From Sipunculus nudus (lineage: Eukaryota > Annelida > Sipuncula > Golfingiida > Sipunculidae): a stretch of DNA of 64,000 nt. A program made the translations under genes and the position numbers. Where the stretch lies: positions 74,952,659-75,016,658 of the forward strand of contig CM049313.1 of NCBI GenBank assembly GCA_026874595.1. Direction: 5' to 3'. Of the stretch, positions 35,799-60,036 are shown piece after piece; the stretch's first letter is position 1, and each line of letters opens with the position of its first letter. The notes under the pieces were generated by a model. The model made no database searches, was not told where the DNA came from, and saw only the letters and a list, made by a program, of their open reading frames with translations.

Positions 35799-36054
35799 GT
35801 AAGTACATTCATCAGAATAGAACTGGATTACTCGCACTAGGATACATATATATATGCTCCAGGGTAAAAAATTTAAGCAGTGAGATATGGCGGTTTTGAC
35901 GTGAGTTTTATAAAGGACAGGTACCCGGTACACGTATTTCTGGCACCTGGTAAATTAATGAGTTGGAACGAGTCCATGATATGATGCACTTTTGTCGAAA
36001 TTTCCTGGTTTCTCTTTCAATCCTGATTATTCGGCCTGAAATTAATTTTTGGAG

Positions 36055-36290
36055 CCACTATAGAACGCGGGCTTCGCTTCTTTTGAGGAACATATAAATA
36101 AAATTGTCTCCTCTCTTTCCCTATTTTAACTCCTACTTTTCCCTGTAGATGTCCCTACACTTAACTCTTCTAACATAAACAACTACTAACTTAACTAAGC
36201 ATCAGAAATCGCCTGAATCGGGAATCGAACCTACGATCTCTAGACTAGGAGCCCTACACTCTACTAAGTGAGCCGTGAAGACGAGATAAC
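36055..36290 (-). mobile_element. tRNA-derived SINE
   Basis: The minus strand shows a tRNA-like head: box A GGCTCACTTAGTAGAGTG (about 36268-36285), an anticodon-arm-like GGGCTCCTAGTCTAGAG, and a perfect box B GGTTCGATTCC (36221-36231). A ~150-base unrelated body ending near CCCGCGTTCTATAG follows. Acceptor stems do not close, so it is not a functional tRNA gene. Ends approximate. Confidence 0.62.
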
Positions 36291-36390
36291 AGCAGGAGCA
36301 AGTTTTGTTCATTGATATCTGCGACTGAAGAGGCATCTGTCGCGAAAATGGGAAACCATTTACTATTTAAACAGTAAAATTAAGCTTTAG

Positions 36391-36441
36391 GTGGGGGCTC
36401 CGCCCCCACACCCCCGTTCAGACGGGGAACCCAGGTTCCCC
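36391..36441. other. Two adjacent perfect GC hairpins
   Basis: GTGGGGGC-TCC-GCCCCCAC (36391-36409) and GGGGAACC-CA-GGTTCCCC (36424-36441) are 8-bp perfect stems with tiny loops, 14 bases apart. Pairs like these occur in dispersed repeats of marine invertebrates. No function is assigned. Confidence 0.7.
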
Positions 36442-37311
36442 AGACCCCTCCTCCTCTAATATAATAAACTCCAGCTATGAGCAAAATTAAATACGGGAAT
36501 TCTGAGGAAAATCATATGTATTGGCCTTTCCAGGAAACAATTTATTATGCGACAACCGTTGTACCGGCGGCAGGCTGAAGCCCGGTTTCTATAGTTCTGC
36601 CTAATTTTTTAAACGAACCTTAACTTAACCACACTCCTAATAATTAACTTAATATCAAGTTTGCATTAGACACCCAAGTTCAGAGAAAAATGACTTCTAC
36701 AAAAATTAAATATCACTAACGTTACATTTATATTTTATTATTTTTCATTCATATTTCCATTTTTTACATGAAGTCACCATGAAGTCCAAGTCAAGACTAC
36801 ATTTCATGTTGATTGGCTTATCTGTTTATTATCACTCTGTTCTTTTCACACAGAGGCTATACTTTATGAAAAGATTCTTTTATGTATACATTTTATTTTA
36901 TAACTTGTTCAGGCAGTTATCTATTAAATTGATAGACTATACATGCAAAACATGGTTCAAGGATTGCAGAACAGAAGTTAAGCCTTAAGGGATGGCTTTA
37001 TTAAAGGGGCCCAGTTAGGAGAAAAATTAAGATTCCTTACCAATATTGTTAATGGACTGATACTATTTATGGATACCCAAGCAGTATTTGTGCCCTAAAA
37101 TGTGCCCTTATAATAACTGCATGTTGATATAATTCAAGAAATGATTCTGAATTATGCAACTGTAGTTCCTTGATTTCAAATTACTATTATTGTCAGTGGT
37201 TGAATGTAATGAGAAAATGTAAAATAAGAATAAAAAGAAAATTATTTGATTCATGTGTGTTTGTTTTAACATTTCACGAAGGTCACATTACTGAAACAAC
37301 AACAAAGCACA

Positions 37312-49206
<11,895 letters not shown>

Positions 49207-50360
49207 AGTGCTCACCCAGTTGTGGTCTCCATTCTACAAGATTCATCATTCTACCACCAGCTGTCTCAACTGTGCAAGCTTTGACATTCTCCCACCAGAG
49301 GTCTCTGTACTAAGCATGCCTTGACATTCTTGTTTTTCTCACCAGAAGTCACTATATCACTCATTCATTAGTTACACTCTCCAAACATCACTATTCATGT
49401 CCTTAAACCACTCCCACGGGTGGCAGCACTGTTAAATATGGAGCCTTCCTCTTGGAGGGGACAGTACTGTTCATGTGAGTAGTCTTTGAATAAATAAACT
49501 GAATAATTTATACGTGACAGGAGTTCTGACATTTATTATTGATGGTCCTACAAGACAGAAGAGTTGCTCAACATAAAAAAGGAGCGATAAAAATATATTA
49601 TGTAATTATATGGGTAACATGATTTGAGGAAGGTAACAGTAATTAATGCTACAAAGTAATTATTGATACTAAGATGAAACAATTAATTAATTTGGATGAA
49701 GCTAGGTGATTTGGAGAAATAAATTTGAATCGAAGATGAAGATAGCTTTATAAGCCTGTGATATGCAAGCTGATGGATGTAGGGGTGCTTAAGCTTTATG
49801 TTGAAATTGAATTTAGGAGAAGCGCACTGCAAATGCCTTGATCACTTGAGTTATTTTTGTTTAACATAAAGATCAGTGTTTAAAATCATAGTTCTTCAGC
49901 ACAGAGTTTTAATTTATATACATTCATCATTTATTTGCATTCTGTTTAATTATAGTATTTTGAGTTTATGTAAACAAAATTATATTTATGATTCATACAT
50001 GAAGAGTTTCCCCAACTTATTTTTACCAAGATGTCCTTAAGCAATATTAATGTATCTAGTATTATCATAATGTAAATGCACTTTAATTCAACGGAATATC
50101 TTGAAAGAGGTTCACAATCTTTTGTTGCAATTTTTTTCTGTATGATACAGGTTAAGAATATATAAAAATGTTATATTTTTATAGTTTGTTAAGATTGTAT
50201 TTATTCTATATCCATTCTCCACAGAGCCATGGACAGTTGTATCTTTTCCAATCAGAGACACCAGTTATTAGTTTGGTCATCTTGGGCCATTTAAGGTAGT
50301 GAGATATTATGCCATCCCTTATGGAAACAGTTACAAAACTACCGTAGAAATCAGTGCTCA
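49207..50360 (+). other. 3' UTR and downstream flank of the FIP gene
   Basis: After the TGA at 49204-49206 comes sequence without coding potential. Overlapping AATAAA signals at 49489-49498 give a plausible ~290-base 3' UTR. Further AATAAA-like words downstream mean a longer UTR cannot be excluded. Confidence 0.5.
49489..49498 (+). terminator. Probable polyadenylation signal of the FIP gene
   Basis: AATAAATAAA, two overlapping canonical hexamers ~285 bases after the stop codon. It is the first good signal downstream of the last exon. Confidence 0.5.
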
Positions 50361-50362
50361 AA

Positions 50363-50665
50363 GGAATGCAAGCCTCTGCCATGGGGGGGGGGGGGGGGGG
50401 GTTACCTACTGTGTGATGCTCCCAAACCTATGTTAACTGCATTCACTTACCCCATATTCCAGGTTCATTTGTGCATAAGTGACTGTACATTTGTTAATAT
50501 TCCTTGATAATGTTCCTGAATCTGGATAATGTACCTAATCCACACCAGAGTCTAATTCCCAGAATGCCCTGAAAATTTCATGAGATTCCATTCATGATTG
50601 TGTGAGTTATGTTTTGAACAAACACACAAACACATGAACAAGGATGCCTCTTGGCAGAGGCAAAT
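50363..50665. repeat. Inverted-ended repeat (GCCTCTGCC...GGCAGAGGC)
   Basis: GCCTCTGCCATGG at 50372 and CTTGGCAGAGGCAA at 50651 are inverse complements. Between lie a 19-base G run (50383-50401) and the phrases GAATCTGGATAATG and TGAAAATTTCATGAGATTCC. It is related to the repeat at 32600-33010 in reverse. The open frame inside is incidental. Confidence 0.6.
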
Positions 50666-50734
50666 ATTGCTTCACTACAAGATGAAAGTAATTTTATCAA
50701 CTTTGGAAAGTGTCAGTGATGTAGCCCAGTCCAC

Positions 50735-51175
50735 AACATCTAAGTCCGAGTGCAAGTCAAGTCCAAGCCACTCAAGTCACAGTCTGAGTCCTTGAGGTTC
50801 TAGTCCAAGTCCGCCTTCTTTGAGTCTGAGTCATTTGGAACCCAAGTACAAGTCTGATTTCAATACACATATCCTTCAAAAGCAATTTAAAATGAAAATT
50901 TCAGATTATCATTTACATTTTTCAGTTAGTTCACACATGCTTTTACTATAATGGTTAAATATATTTATAGCTCCTGATGCTGAGAAAAGCTTGGTATATA
51001 TAGTGCTATTATTTTATAATATTCTGTTAGTCATTCACACATGTACAAAAGACATGATAAGTCTCTATAACATGTGACAGTTTTCTTTTCTGTTGGGCTC
51101 AAGATGGGCTAGACCAGATTTCTAGCGTCTACCTTTAAGTTTGAGTCCAAGTCTCAATGTGGACTCCAGACCTAT
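50735..51175 (+). repeat. Degenerate AAGTCC/GAGTCC minisatellite, split
   Basis: Successive variants of (A/G)AGTC(C/T)(A/G) fill about 50735-50860 and resume at 51130-51175. The intervening ~270 bases look unrelated, as if inserted. Confidence 0.6.
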
Positions 51176-52768
51176 ATAAACTAGAAAGTGTACCCATCTA
51201 TGCACCTTGGAGGAAAACACTTAGATTATGTCGTTCAGATTTGTTTTGTCTTTTTTGTACTCTGTTAAATTTAATGAATGCTGCTATATTATCTAGCTAT
51301 ATTATATCAAAATGGTTGGTGTTTTGCAGTTTGGATAGTGTCATTGTTTATGTGGTGCAATATATTCAAAATTTTTCTGGTTTGAATTCTTGAGATTCTT
51401 ATAACCCACCGATTGACTGCTATGTGCATATATATTTATGTTTAGGCTTATTATTTTTTACAGATACTTTTATTTCAGATAATTTTATTTCAGACTTTTG
51501 AATGTTGGGAAAATTGGGAATCCTGCAGATATTAAGCAAATAATATTTTCTTTATGTATTCAGGGATATTTTAGATAAAATTTTCACAGGAGGATAATGA
51601 TTTATATATTGTCAAAAAACGTTTTCAAAGAGTCATTGATGTCAGAAATGTGGTATGGTAAATATACATTGAAAACTTGTGTGATTTTTTCTTCTGTTAA
51701 TATATCAGTTATATATACAATGTATATTGACATCCGAGCAAGTTTGTACACAAGCTATCATTAGTCACTGCACATTTATGCCCAGCTGAGCCTCTTTGTT
51801 GTCACACTTAAGTGACCTTTGCCCCAAGATAGTTCAGATGAATTTAATGTATCAGTGAGTCAGCTTTAGCAGCACATGCACATACATGATTACATGCCAC
51901 CCTTCCACAATTAATGCAATTAAATACTGTTATCAAATAAAAGCCAAATATATGAGAGCTTTATTGTTACTCCTTACTATGGAGATGATAGCTAGGACAT
52001 TAAGCACTAAATCAAATATTGATGTGTACATTAAGAGTTTATTCAATGTTAACAGTCAGTTATTGCAGTTAGGCTTGTTTTTTAGCACAAAGAATCTTCA
52101 ATAAATCTCATTTGAAAGTGTCTCACTTGTTTTCTCGTCGTAGGTTGCTTTCAACAATCAGACACCATTTGTTATCCTATGTACATTTTATATCCTTTGT
52201 CAGATTTATTCGTTGCTAACCGGAAGTCGCCTTTACTATATAAAATTAGCGTTTTACAGCAGTAACAGTGCATATTTGACCATTAATAGAGCACACACTT
52301 CTCAAAATTTACATGTAGAATCCGTCGAGCATACTCGCCAGATGATTGAAAAAATGTGTCATATTGCTCTCATTTTATAAGATACAGGCAAAACATCTGC
52401 TTCACCATTGCATACATTAGTTAGCAACCACCAGGGCTTATGCATTCATATCTGATAAATGTTTCTTTAAAGATGCCCATTCACCTACCTTTTGAAAAGA
52501 ATTAATGTAATTTTTGGCTTCCTCTGTGTATATATAAATGATCTAAGGGTAATTTAGTTCGAAAAAATTCGAATAAAGCCTTCATGAAGGATGTAAGATC
52601 TTGTTTATCAACAACATGTTTGTAAACACAGCAATGTTGACAAGGGGAAAAACATGTAACCTAAGGTAGCAGATTGCATAAATGCAAAGTTAGAAAGGTC
52701 ACTTGTTGCTAAACGCCATTTGCAAAGCTCTGGCTTACATGCTGCCAGATGCCCTTGTTGAACTTGTT
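51176..52768. other. Intergenic, no gene recognised
   Basis: AT-rich sequence with only short open frames and no recognisable domain, RNA gene or repeat ends. Confidence 0.45.
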
Positions 52769-54130
52769 AGCTCAGCTGACTGTAAGTCATCTGAGCTATA
52801 GCGATCACTCTTTGTCCGTCTGTCCGTCCGTCTGTCTGTCCATTAACCTGGCACAAATCGTAACCACTGGACCTAGAATCTTGTAACTTTACATTCTGAG
52901 AGGTCCATGAAAAATCTCCTTGGAAACCAGAAATTAGGTCTCTGTTACCCATATCCTTCAAGCTATGGGGCCCCAAAGTACCCCCCAGAATATTAAAAAA
53001 TTTCATACAAAAACTTCAATATCTCATAAACTACATCACTGATGGTCATTATTTTTTGCAAAGATATTGATCATGAGATGTTTCATCAGTGTCTGCAGAC
53101 TGTTGGCGCCTCCTGTATTTTTCGATTTTTGACGAATTCTTTTCTCTATTTTTGAGACCTTTAAAAATGTGAACATCTGTCAACAGGGCACAAATGGTAA
53201 AGACTGGACCTAGAAACAACACACAGTGAGAGACCTATGAAAAGTCTCCACGGAAACCTGAAATAAGGTCTCTGTTACCCATATCCTTTAAGCTGTGGGG
53301 CTCCAAATTACCCCCCAGAATAATGGAAAATTTGATAAAAACAAACTGCAACATCTCAATAACTACAACACTGATGGTCAAGAATTTTGGCATACATATT
53401 GATCAAGAGGTGTTCCATCAGTTCCTGCAGACTGGTGCTGCCACCTGTATTTTTTTCAAATTTTTTACAGCTCAGTATAATGGAAAATTGATACAAAAGC
53501 TGAAGTACCTGAACAACTAATGCAGAGATCACCATAATTGTTTGTATGGATATTGATCATGGAGTGTTTCATCAGTTTCTGCAGACTTTTGGCGCCACCT
53601 GTATTTTTCGATTTTTTACGAATTGTTTTCTCTATTTTTGAGACCTTTTAAGATATGAACATCTGTTAACAGGGCACAAATCATAACAGCTGGACCTAGA
53701 ATCTTCATTCATTACACACTGGGAGACCCATGAAAAGTCTCCATGGAAACCTGAAATTAGGTCTCTGTTACCCATATCCTTCAAGCTATAGGACTCCAAA
53801 GTATCCCTCAGAATAACGGAAAATTTGATACAAAAGCGGAAGTATCTGAACAACTAATGCAGAGATCACCATGATTCTTTGCATGGATATTGACCATTAG
53901 GTGTTTTTATTAGTTTCTGCAGACTCATGGAACCACCTGTATTTTTTTTAAAGTTTATCCATTTTTTCTATATTTTTGAGATATATAAATACAGTCACAA
54001 TCTTGGCCTGTTGGTTAATCTGTTTAATGCTTTAGTTGAATGGGTATATACTACCATTCAGATGGTAAAATTTCCTTTGGCGAATCTCTTCCCAGTCAGC
54101 TGAGCGTCATGACCCATGGGTCACTTATTT
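52769..54130 (+). repeat. Near-complete TTAGCTCAGCTGA dispersed element
   Basis: It begins AGCTCAGCTGACTGTAAGTC with repeated GTCCGTCTGTCCG, then has three diverged rounds of the ~480-bp paragraph described at 40631-43713. It ends CAGTCAGCTGAGCGTCATGA, ATGGGTCACTTATTT. The 5' word CTCAGCTGACTG and 3' word CAGTCAGCTGAG are inverse complements, which gives this copy defined ends. Confidence 0.8.
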
Positions 54131-55384
54131 TATTTTGGCGGGCCCCAACATATTATATACACGTTGATATAAACAAAATAAGCAGCCTGTGTGTGGTGAT
54201 ATCCACACGTCTGACCTATTTTTAAAAAAGGTCGAAGGGGTTACCTTAAGTTTATAAAGGTCATGCAGATAGGCGACTGGGCCCCTTGAAAAGGACCTTT
54301 TTTTGCCCGTGGTAGGCGGTAGCCTATTTAATATTCACTGTACAAGATGATCCTGTCAAAGATGCCCGTTCGTAATGGTTTCAGAAAATTGCTGACACCC
54401 TTGAGATGTCTAAATGTTTTGTGATTTTCACCCAAAGTTACTAAGATTTTTCGCAACATATAATCACCGCCTCTTCACTTAGGGGGTATACATGGCTCTT
54501 GTTAGGCATACCTCAAGTAAGGTTCTTCCTGACTGTCCATCTATGTATTCGTCTTGCAGTCCGTCATAATAAGTCCGTTTTGGTTCCTTTGGAATGACTT
54601 CCCCAATTTTCTTATTTCATTTAGGTATATCGGTTCATAAAAAATAATCAAACCTTTGTTTCCGTACTATTAAATATGTCATTGGGTAAATTTTGTTATA
54701 TGAATACTCGAAGGGGCCGAGTCACCTATAAAACATGTTAAATTTTACACGTAGCCTCTTCCCATTAAAATCAATTGGTACCTTCCAAACTATTGCCCTG
54801 AAACCGTTTGCTTAGTCCGGTAAACGAGTGTTAAAAATAGTGGACACAAGCACAGTGCATGCATCGCCGGGCTACAGCACGTGTCAATCTGGAGATTCCT
54901 TGACTGACTTGGCTCAAAAAATGAAATGCATGTTTCTCCTGGTTGAAACATCACGTGTTGCGGCTTACAATCGGACCTCCGGTCACGGGGGATTGTTTTG
55001 GTAAACAAACACACGAGGACTGTGTTTACCAACACGTAGAGCCATATCAAGGTGCTGGACATCCGAATGCGAAGTACTGGGCCTGTGTGCTGGGATATTT
55101 TTGCTGGTAAACTTTTGTATAAAGCAAAACTGAACTGTTAGTGTTGAAGAGTAGGCATTATATAGCTCCTGCATATGTCCCTTTAATTCACCTGATATGG
55201 AAACGGGAGCGTCGGATCTAGCACCGGAGTGCTGATTAGGTCTTTGGGTTCGCATTCCCAATGATCCCAAATACGATTCCATTGATTCAAATGTTGAAAG
55301 TTACACGGTTTTCTTTGGAAGAGCTTTGATTGGAATGTTTCAATGATATTCTCTCTGATTCTTTATAGAAATTCTCTTACTGAC
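54131..55384. other. Intergenic, two overlapping minus-strand open frames of unknown value
   Basis: Minus-strand frames 54790-55062 (90 aa, with a hydrophobic N-terminal LIWLYVLVNTVLVCLF) and 54983-55282 (99 aa) overlap each other. They lack recognised motifs or clear splice partners. The region is slightly less AT-rich. A signal-peptide-bearing exon cannot be excluded; I do not call a gene. Confidence 0.3.
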
Positions 55385-55916
55385 TATATGTCTAACAGAG
55401 ACCTAATTTCAGGTTTTCTAGGAGATTTTTGTCGGATCGCTCGGGATGTCAAGTCAGAAGATTCTAGGTCAAGGGGTTACGATTTGTACCCTGTTAAAAG
55501 ATGACAACATCTTTAAAGGTCTCAAAAATAGAGGGGAAAAAATGGTAAAAAAAAATTTTTTAATACAGGTGGCGCCACCAATCTGCAGAAACTGATGAAA
55601 CACTCCATGATCAATATCCATGAAAAGGATCATGGTGATCAATGCATTAGTTGTTCAGATACTTGAGCTTTTGGATGAAATTTTCCATTATTGGGGGGGG
55701 TTTACTTCGGAGCCTCATAGCTGGGTGAATATGGGTAACAGAGACCTAATTTCAGGTTTCAAAGGAGATTTTTCATGGACATCTCTGGATGTCAAGTCAG
55801 AGAATTCTAGGTCCAGCGGTTACGATTTGTGCCCTGTTAACGGACAGACGACCGGACGGACGACGGACAAAGAGTGATTACTAAAGCTCAGATGACTTAC
55901 AGTCAGCTGAGCTAAA
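55385..55916 (-). repeat. TTAGCTCAGCTGA element, minus copy
   Basis: Read in reverse it opens AGCTCAGCTGACTGTAAGTC, has the GTCCGTC head and one to two paragraph rounds, and is truncated at its 3' end. It includes the palindrome GGTGGCGCCACC at 55568-55579. Confidence 0.78.
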
Positions 55917-56289
55917 AACATGAATCGTACTTTTACGTAAGCCATTGTACCTAGCGAAGTGTGGCAAGCATTATAAATTGACGCTACCTTGTCAAAACAC
56001 TTGACTTTTATTGTAAGCTTTATATCGTGTGTCTGTATATGTATATATATATATATACATATATATAGAGAGAGAGACACAGACAGACAGACAGAGAGAC
56101 ATAAATACTGCAGAATTATGGGTGAATGGATGGCTTTGACACTTTCGTTTGCGGTACAGCTCGCTTCTTTTAAGGCACGGTCGAGCCGCCGGCGCAGATT
56201 ACTTTCAGGCGAGTTAACTCGGGGAAAGATTTCACGGATCCTTTTCAAAGGTTACACGTACATAGACATTGGTAAGGGGACGGAGCCTA

Positions 56290-56900
56290 TTCAAAATGGG
56301 GTCGTGATCTTGACCTTTGATATTAGCTGAAAATCACACAAAACATGAGATATCTGAAGAAAAACACAATGGATTGGTCTGAAAATCAAGTTGCATGCCC
56401 TTTATTATTATAGTGACCTTGATCTTGAATATGGTCATATTTAGTGACAATTCCATAAAACATTTGATTTCTCAAGAAAAGATAGATGGATTTTGCTGAA
56501 AATCAGGATATTAAAATATCGTGGACGGGGAATTCTCGAATTTGAAAACCGATGGCCTTGACTTGATCTTCAAGGTCATATCAGGCAAAATTTGGTACAC
56601 ATATTGCTTCAACTAAGTTCTCGGAGGAGTGTGAAGACTTGTGACCTTTACCTTGATCTTCAAGGTCAAATCTGAGGAAATATAAGATTTTTGTCAACCC
56701 TCTTTGTCGAGTTCAAAGATTGGTAAGCTTGATCTTCAAGGTTAAATATACGGAAATATAGAATTTCCTATGATCCCTATAACTTATGAGGTACTGCATA
56801 TTTTCGCCTGGAATTTGATACAACATTTGTTTGAACCATGATCTTTGACAAGGTTGAAGACTGTCGACCTCGAACTTGAACTTCTTGAACTGCCAAATGC
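56290..56900. repeat. Short-period repeat with back-to-back TGACCTTGA / TCAAGGTCA words
   Basis: About five loose units of 80-100 bases contain TGATCTTGACCTTTGA, TGACCTTGATCTTGA, CTTGATCTTCAAGGTCA (twice) and a mutated copy. Each gives everted or inverted AGGTCA half-sites. Non-coding. Another member of the GTCA-rich families in this window. Confidence 0.6.
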
Positions 56901-57512
56901 CTGGGTGTACTATGGCTAGACATTTCTAGTTTATAATATCGATGTATGGACCCAAACGGGACAAAATTAATGCCAAATGATAAGTATGTCAGAAAAGTTT
57001 ATTTCCAAACCGGGCTGCTGATGGTGGTTTTCCTTTGTTTGTAATGAATGCAAATTTGTAAAAACCCGTCTTTCAAAATTTAGGATTCAGAGTCATACCA
57101 AGACAGCACAGTTCCAATAACCTTTCTCCAATATTTTCCTACATTCCTTCGTCTTCTTTCCTTCCAGAAAGGCATGAAATGTGTTATTCCAAGGTTACAC
57201 TTCCATGTTACAGATGGAGTTCTGTCCAGCAAAACATGCAAAATGCAGAGTTCATTCTTATGTCCAGACATACACTTACTTGTTCATTCTAGCTTATATT
57301 CGTAAACGAGTGATTCCTGGGTTATAACGCTCAGCTCATAAACACGCATGATATATTAGTTTATTGGCTAGTGTTCACAATTTTTGGTCTCACTTCTGTT
57401 TGCCAATTTCACCCAAACTTCATATATATAAAACATTGATTAATGAGATATGTGAGCATTTGTATGAAACTTTACTCCAAACAGACAAATTATAGACTTT
57501 ATAACATGAAGC

Positions 57513-58072
57513 TTGAGGTGCGGACCGGACTGGACCGGAGCTCCCCCTGGAGATCTGGTCAACCACCACAGCGATCCGGTCTGGTACGAAGGATGGACCG
57601 GTCCATTTGTTTATTATTTTAAAAAAAAACATTATCTAAAAATATAAATAAATAAGATTACACAAGATAAAAATAAAAATATACAAGGTCACACAAAATC
57701 AGTTATTAAGTAAATAAACCAGCTTACTCCACCACCACCCTTTTATAGACCCTAAAAAATTCTCTGTCTTAACTAGATTCAGAACATCTTGCTCGAAACA
57801 AAACTTCTGCTTAAAGGGTCTATAGTACATTTATTGTGGTAAGGAGTCCTTACTTAAATAAACTAATTAAAAACACATTTTTTCAAAACAAGGTTTGCAG
57901 GTTGGAAGATTAAAGAAAATCACAAATGAACTTCAGCAACATCACAAACCATTACATTTCAGAAGGGTCTCGACCGGTCCGGTCCACGGGTAGGCGGTCC
58001 GGTATTTTGTTTTGCCGGTCCGTTCCGGTCTAAAATTGTGGACCGGACAGGTCAAAGCGGTCCGCACCCCAA
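57513..58072. mobile_element. CCGGTCC-rich inverted-repeat element (~560 bp)
   Basis: The left end TTGAGGTGCGGACCG and the reversed right end TTGGGGTGCGGACCG match in 14 of 15 bases. Both ~100-base arms are packed with GGACCGG / CCGGTCC words (57527-57605 and 57970-58066) around an AT-rich centre. No clear target duplication: CATGAAGC on the left, CACGTAAC on the right. The GGGTGCGGACCG end suggests a hAT-like MITE, tentatively. Confidence 0.6.
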
Positions 58073-58701
58073 CACGTAACACATTTTATTGACAGTTCTG
58101 ATGAACTAGATGGGTCGGTTCACATTTCCCCTTGCCGACTGTCTACAATGTGTGCATGTATAGAGATTATTTATCTATATTTGATAGCCCCCCCCCCCAA
58201 AAAAAAAAAAAATCTGTAAATAAACAGCCTTGATCACTAAGCACTGTCTGTCTCATAAATATGCCCCAAATCGGGATCAGGTTTAAATGAGGATTCCAAA
58301 GGACTTCTCCGGATGAAGGTGGATGTTAGCAGGTCAAACGAAGATCATTTGATCCCTTTTATACGCCGGAAAGAGGTCAGACGTTGGTCACAGGAAGTCA
58401 TCGGAGCTAGAAGTTACCGTAAACTGTGAAGAAAACCATGTTTATTTCTGTAATATGCTGTGCAGATTAAAGTATACTGTAAGCAAATATAATTAAAAAT
58501 CATTTCTGAAGAAAAAAAAAAACAAAAAAAATCATCAATAACACTCATTTATAAAAATTTAAACCAACCTTGGTTTTTCCGTAAGTTATTTCAAACTAGA
58601 GATTTTAAACAAATATATTCAATCACAAAACGGAAGAAAAGAGAGTCAACAAATCTTGAAGCAACATTAACATGTGGTCATCATATTATTGTCCAGGCTC
58701 T

Positions 58702-58974
58702 TTATTGGGGATCTTTGACGGGTGTTGATAAAAAGTTAGGTCGCTTCAACTGCTGCCGCGAGAATCCCACGTGATTTCGGAAGATGTGCGTATTGAGGCT
58801 CTCTTTCCGACTGTAGGTGGAGCCACAGTAGTGACATGCGTGTCTCTCTTTGTGGTGAACACTGGAAATATGACGTATTAGGTTATGTTTCTCCGTAAAC
58901 AGGTTCCCACAGATTGGACACTGGAACCGTCCGCTCATTGGACATCGGTTGAAGGTCAAGGTCGCCTCTTTCAC
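58702..58974 (-). CDS. Terminal exon of a C2H2 zinc-finger protein (two fingers)
   Basis: The minus strand has a polypyrimidine acceptor (TTGTTTTTTCTGTACTTTTAAG) just above 58974. A 91-codon exon in phase 0 follows, starting VKEATLTFNRCPMSG and ending KDPQ-stop. Two C2H2 fingers are explicit: CPICGNLFTEKHNLIRHISS.VH (C-x2-C-x12-H-x4-H) and CHYCGSTYSRKESLNTHIFR.NH (same spacing), joined by HKERHA. Paired fingers in a single 3' exon are the layout of BTB-zinc-finger genes such as lola and broad, where alternative exons supply different DNA-binding ends; that comparison is inference. No upstream exon is identified. The stop codon TAA lies inside an AATAAA hexamer (58699-58704 region). Confidence 0.72.
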   Translation of the reverse strand: MKEATLTFNRCPMSGRFQCPICGNLFTEKHNLIRHISSVHHKERHACHYCGSTYSRKESLNTHIFRNHVGFSRQQLKRPNFLSTPVKDPQ

Positions 58975-59242
58975 CTTAAAAGTACAGAAAAAACAACTTT
59001 CACACATGATTGAAATTCAAATGAATTTGCATATGGGTGAGCAGGATATAGGCCTATTCTAACGTGAAGCTTACTACTATCTGGATGGTTTTAAATGGAA
59101 ACTCTCAGTTGGTGAAGTTCTAAATTTACAGTTTGTGTTCTATTTACAGACTGAGTAACCACTCCTAGGTCAATGAGTAAAAAACTTCACTCTTATCATG
59201 ACTATACACCAAATAATAAGTGTTCAGTTGCAAACAATTTTG

Positions 59243-59287
<45 letters not shown>

Positions 59288-59831
59288 ATTTAATAAATTA
59301 TCGATTGATAATACTTATATAATATGACAGAATTTAATGATAACGTCACAAACTCGATATCAACGGGTAATGGTTCAACTTTAAATTAAAAGTCCCTGTT
59401 TGTCTGATGACTGTGGACCCTTGGCTTTCAACTACTTTATAGTTGGGAACTTAATACAAGACTTATTTTATGCGCACCGTCGAATGTTTTATAAAAATTT
59501 ATTAGAAAATAAGTGAGTGACATGGTACATATATATGAAGGAGTTTGAATTCAAGTAAAATATGATTTCCGGTATTAAGCAACTACAGACAAGTATTTTC
59601 GCACCTACAAAAACAGTGGCGATTGTAATATATGTGGGGTTTGTATATTTCTACATGGTACGATTATTGCTCTTGGTGTAACATGTACCATATTGAATTT
59701 GCTCATCGAATGTTTCCTTGCACCGGGTCAGGCGTACGACAGAAGATTACACGGGATACATAGCATGTCGCTCTCCGATTTCGTTAATGATATGCCAGTC
59801 TATTCTGGTGCATTTTGATGTTATCAATACA

Positions 59832-60036
59832 CAGGAGCGGATCCAGGGGAGGGGTCCAGGGGGTCCCCTTTTTTCAACCACCGCAACCTTTTTTAAAGGG
59901 TGTCTGACCATTTTTTGTGGCCTTGACTCCCCCACCCCCCCCCCCCCTTTCTGGACCGGGGGACATTTTTAAAGGTTTTGTAATAAGCACTCCTGGTGTG
60001 GACTCCTCCTTTTCCTAAATCCTGGATCCGCCCCTG
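59832..60036. mobile_element. CAGGGGCGGATCCAGG-type MITE (205 bp)
   Basis: CAGGAGCGGATCCAGG at the left and CCTGGATCCGCCCCTG at the right are inverted with one mismatch. A C run (59931-59947) and TTTTTTAAAGGG words are inside. Ends of this kind mark a MITE family common in aquatic animal genomes. I cannot read a target duplication. The open frames crossing it are incidental. Confidence 0.72.

Noticed and set aside
36220-36290. Functional tRNA gene
   Set aside because: Boxes A and B are present, but acceptor and anticodon stems do not close and a SINE body follows.
58090-58130. Hammerhead ribozyme core (CTGATGA near 58100, also 33740 and 59403)
   Set aside because: No matching GAAA segment and stems at suitable distance.
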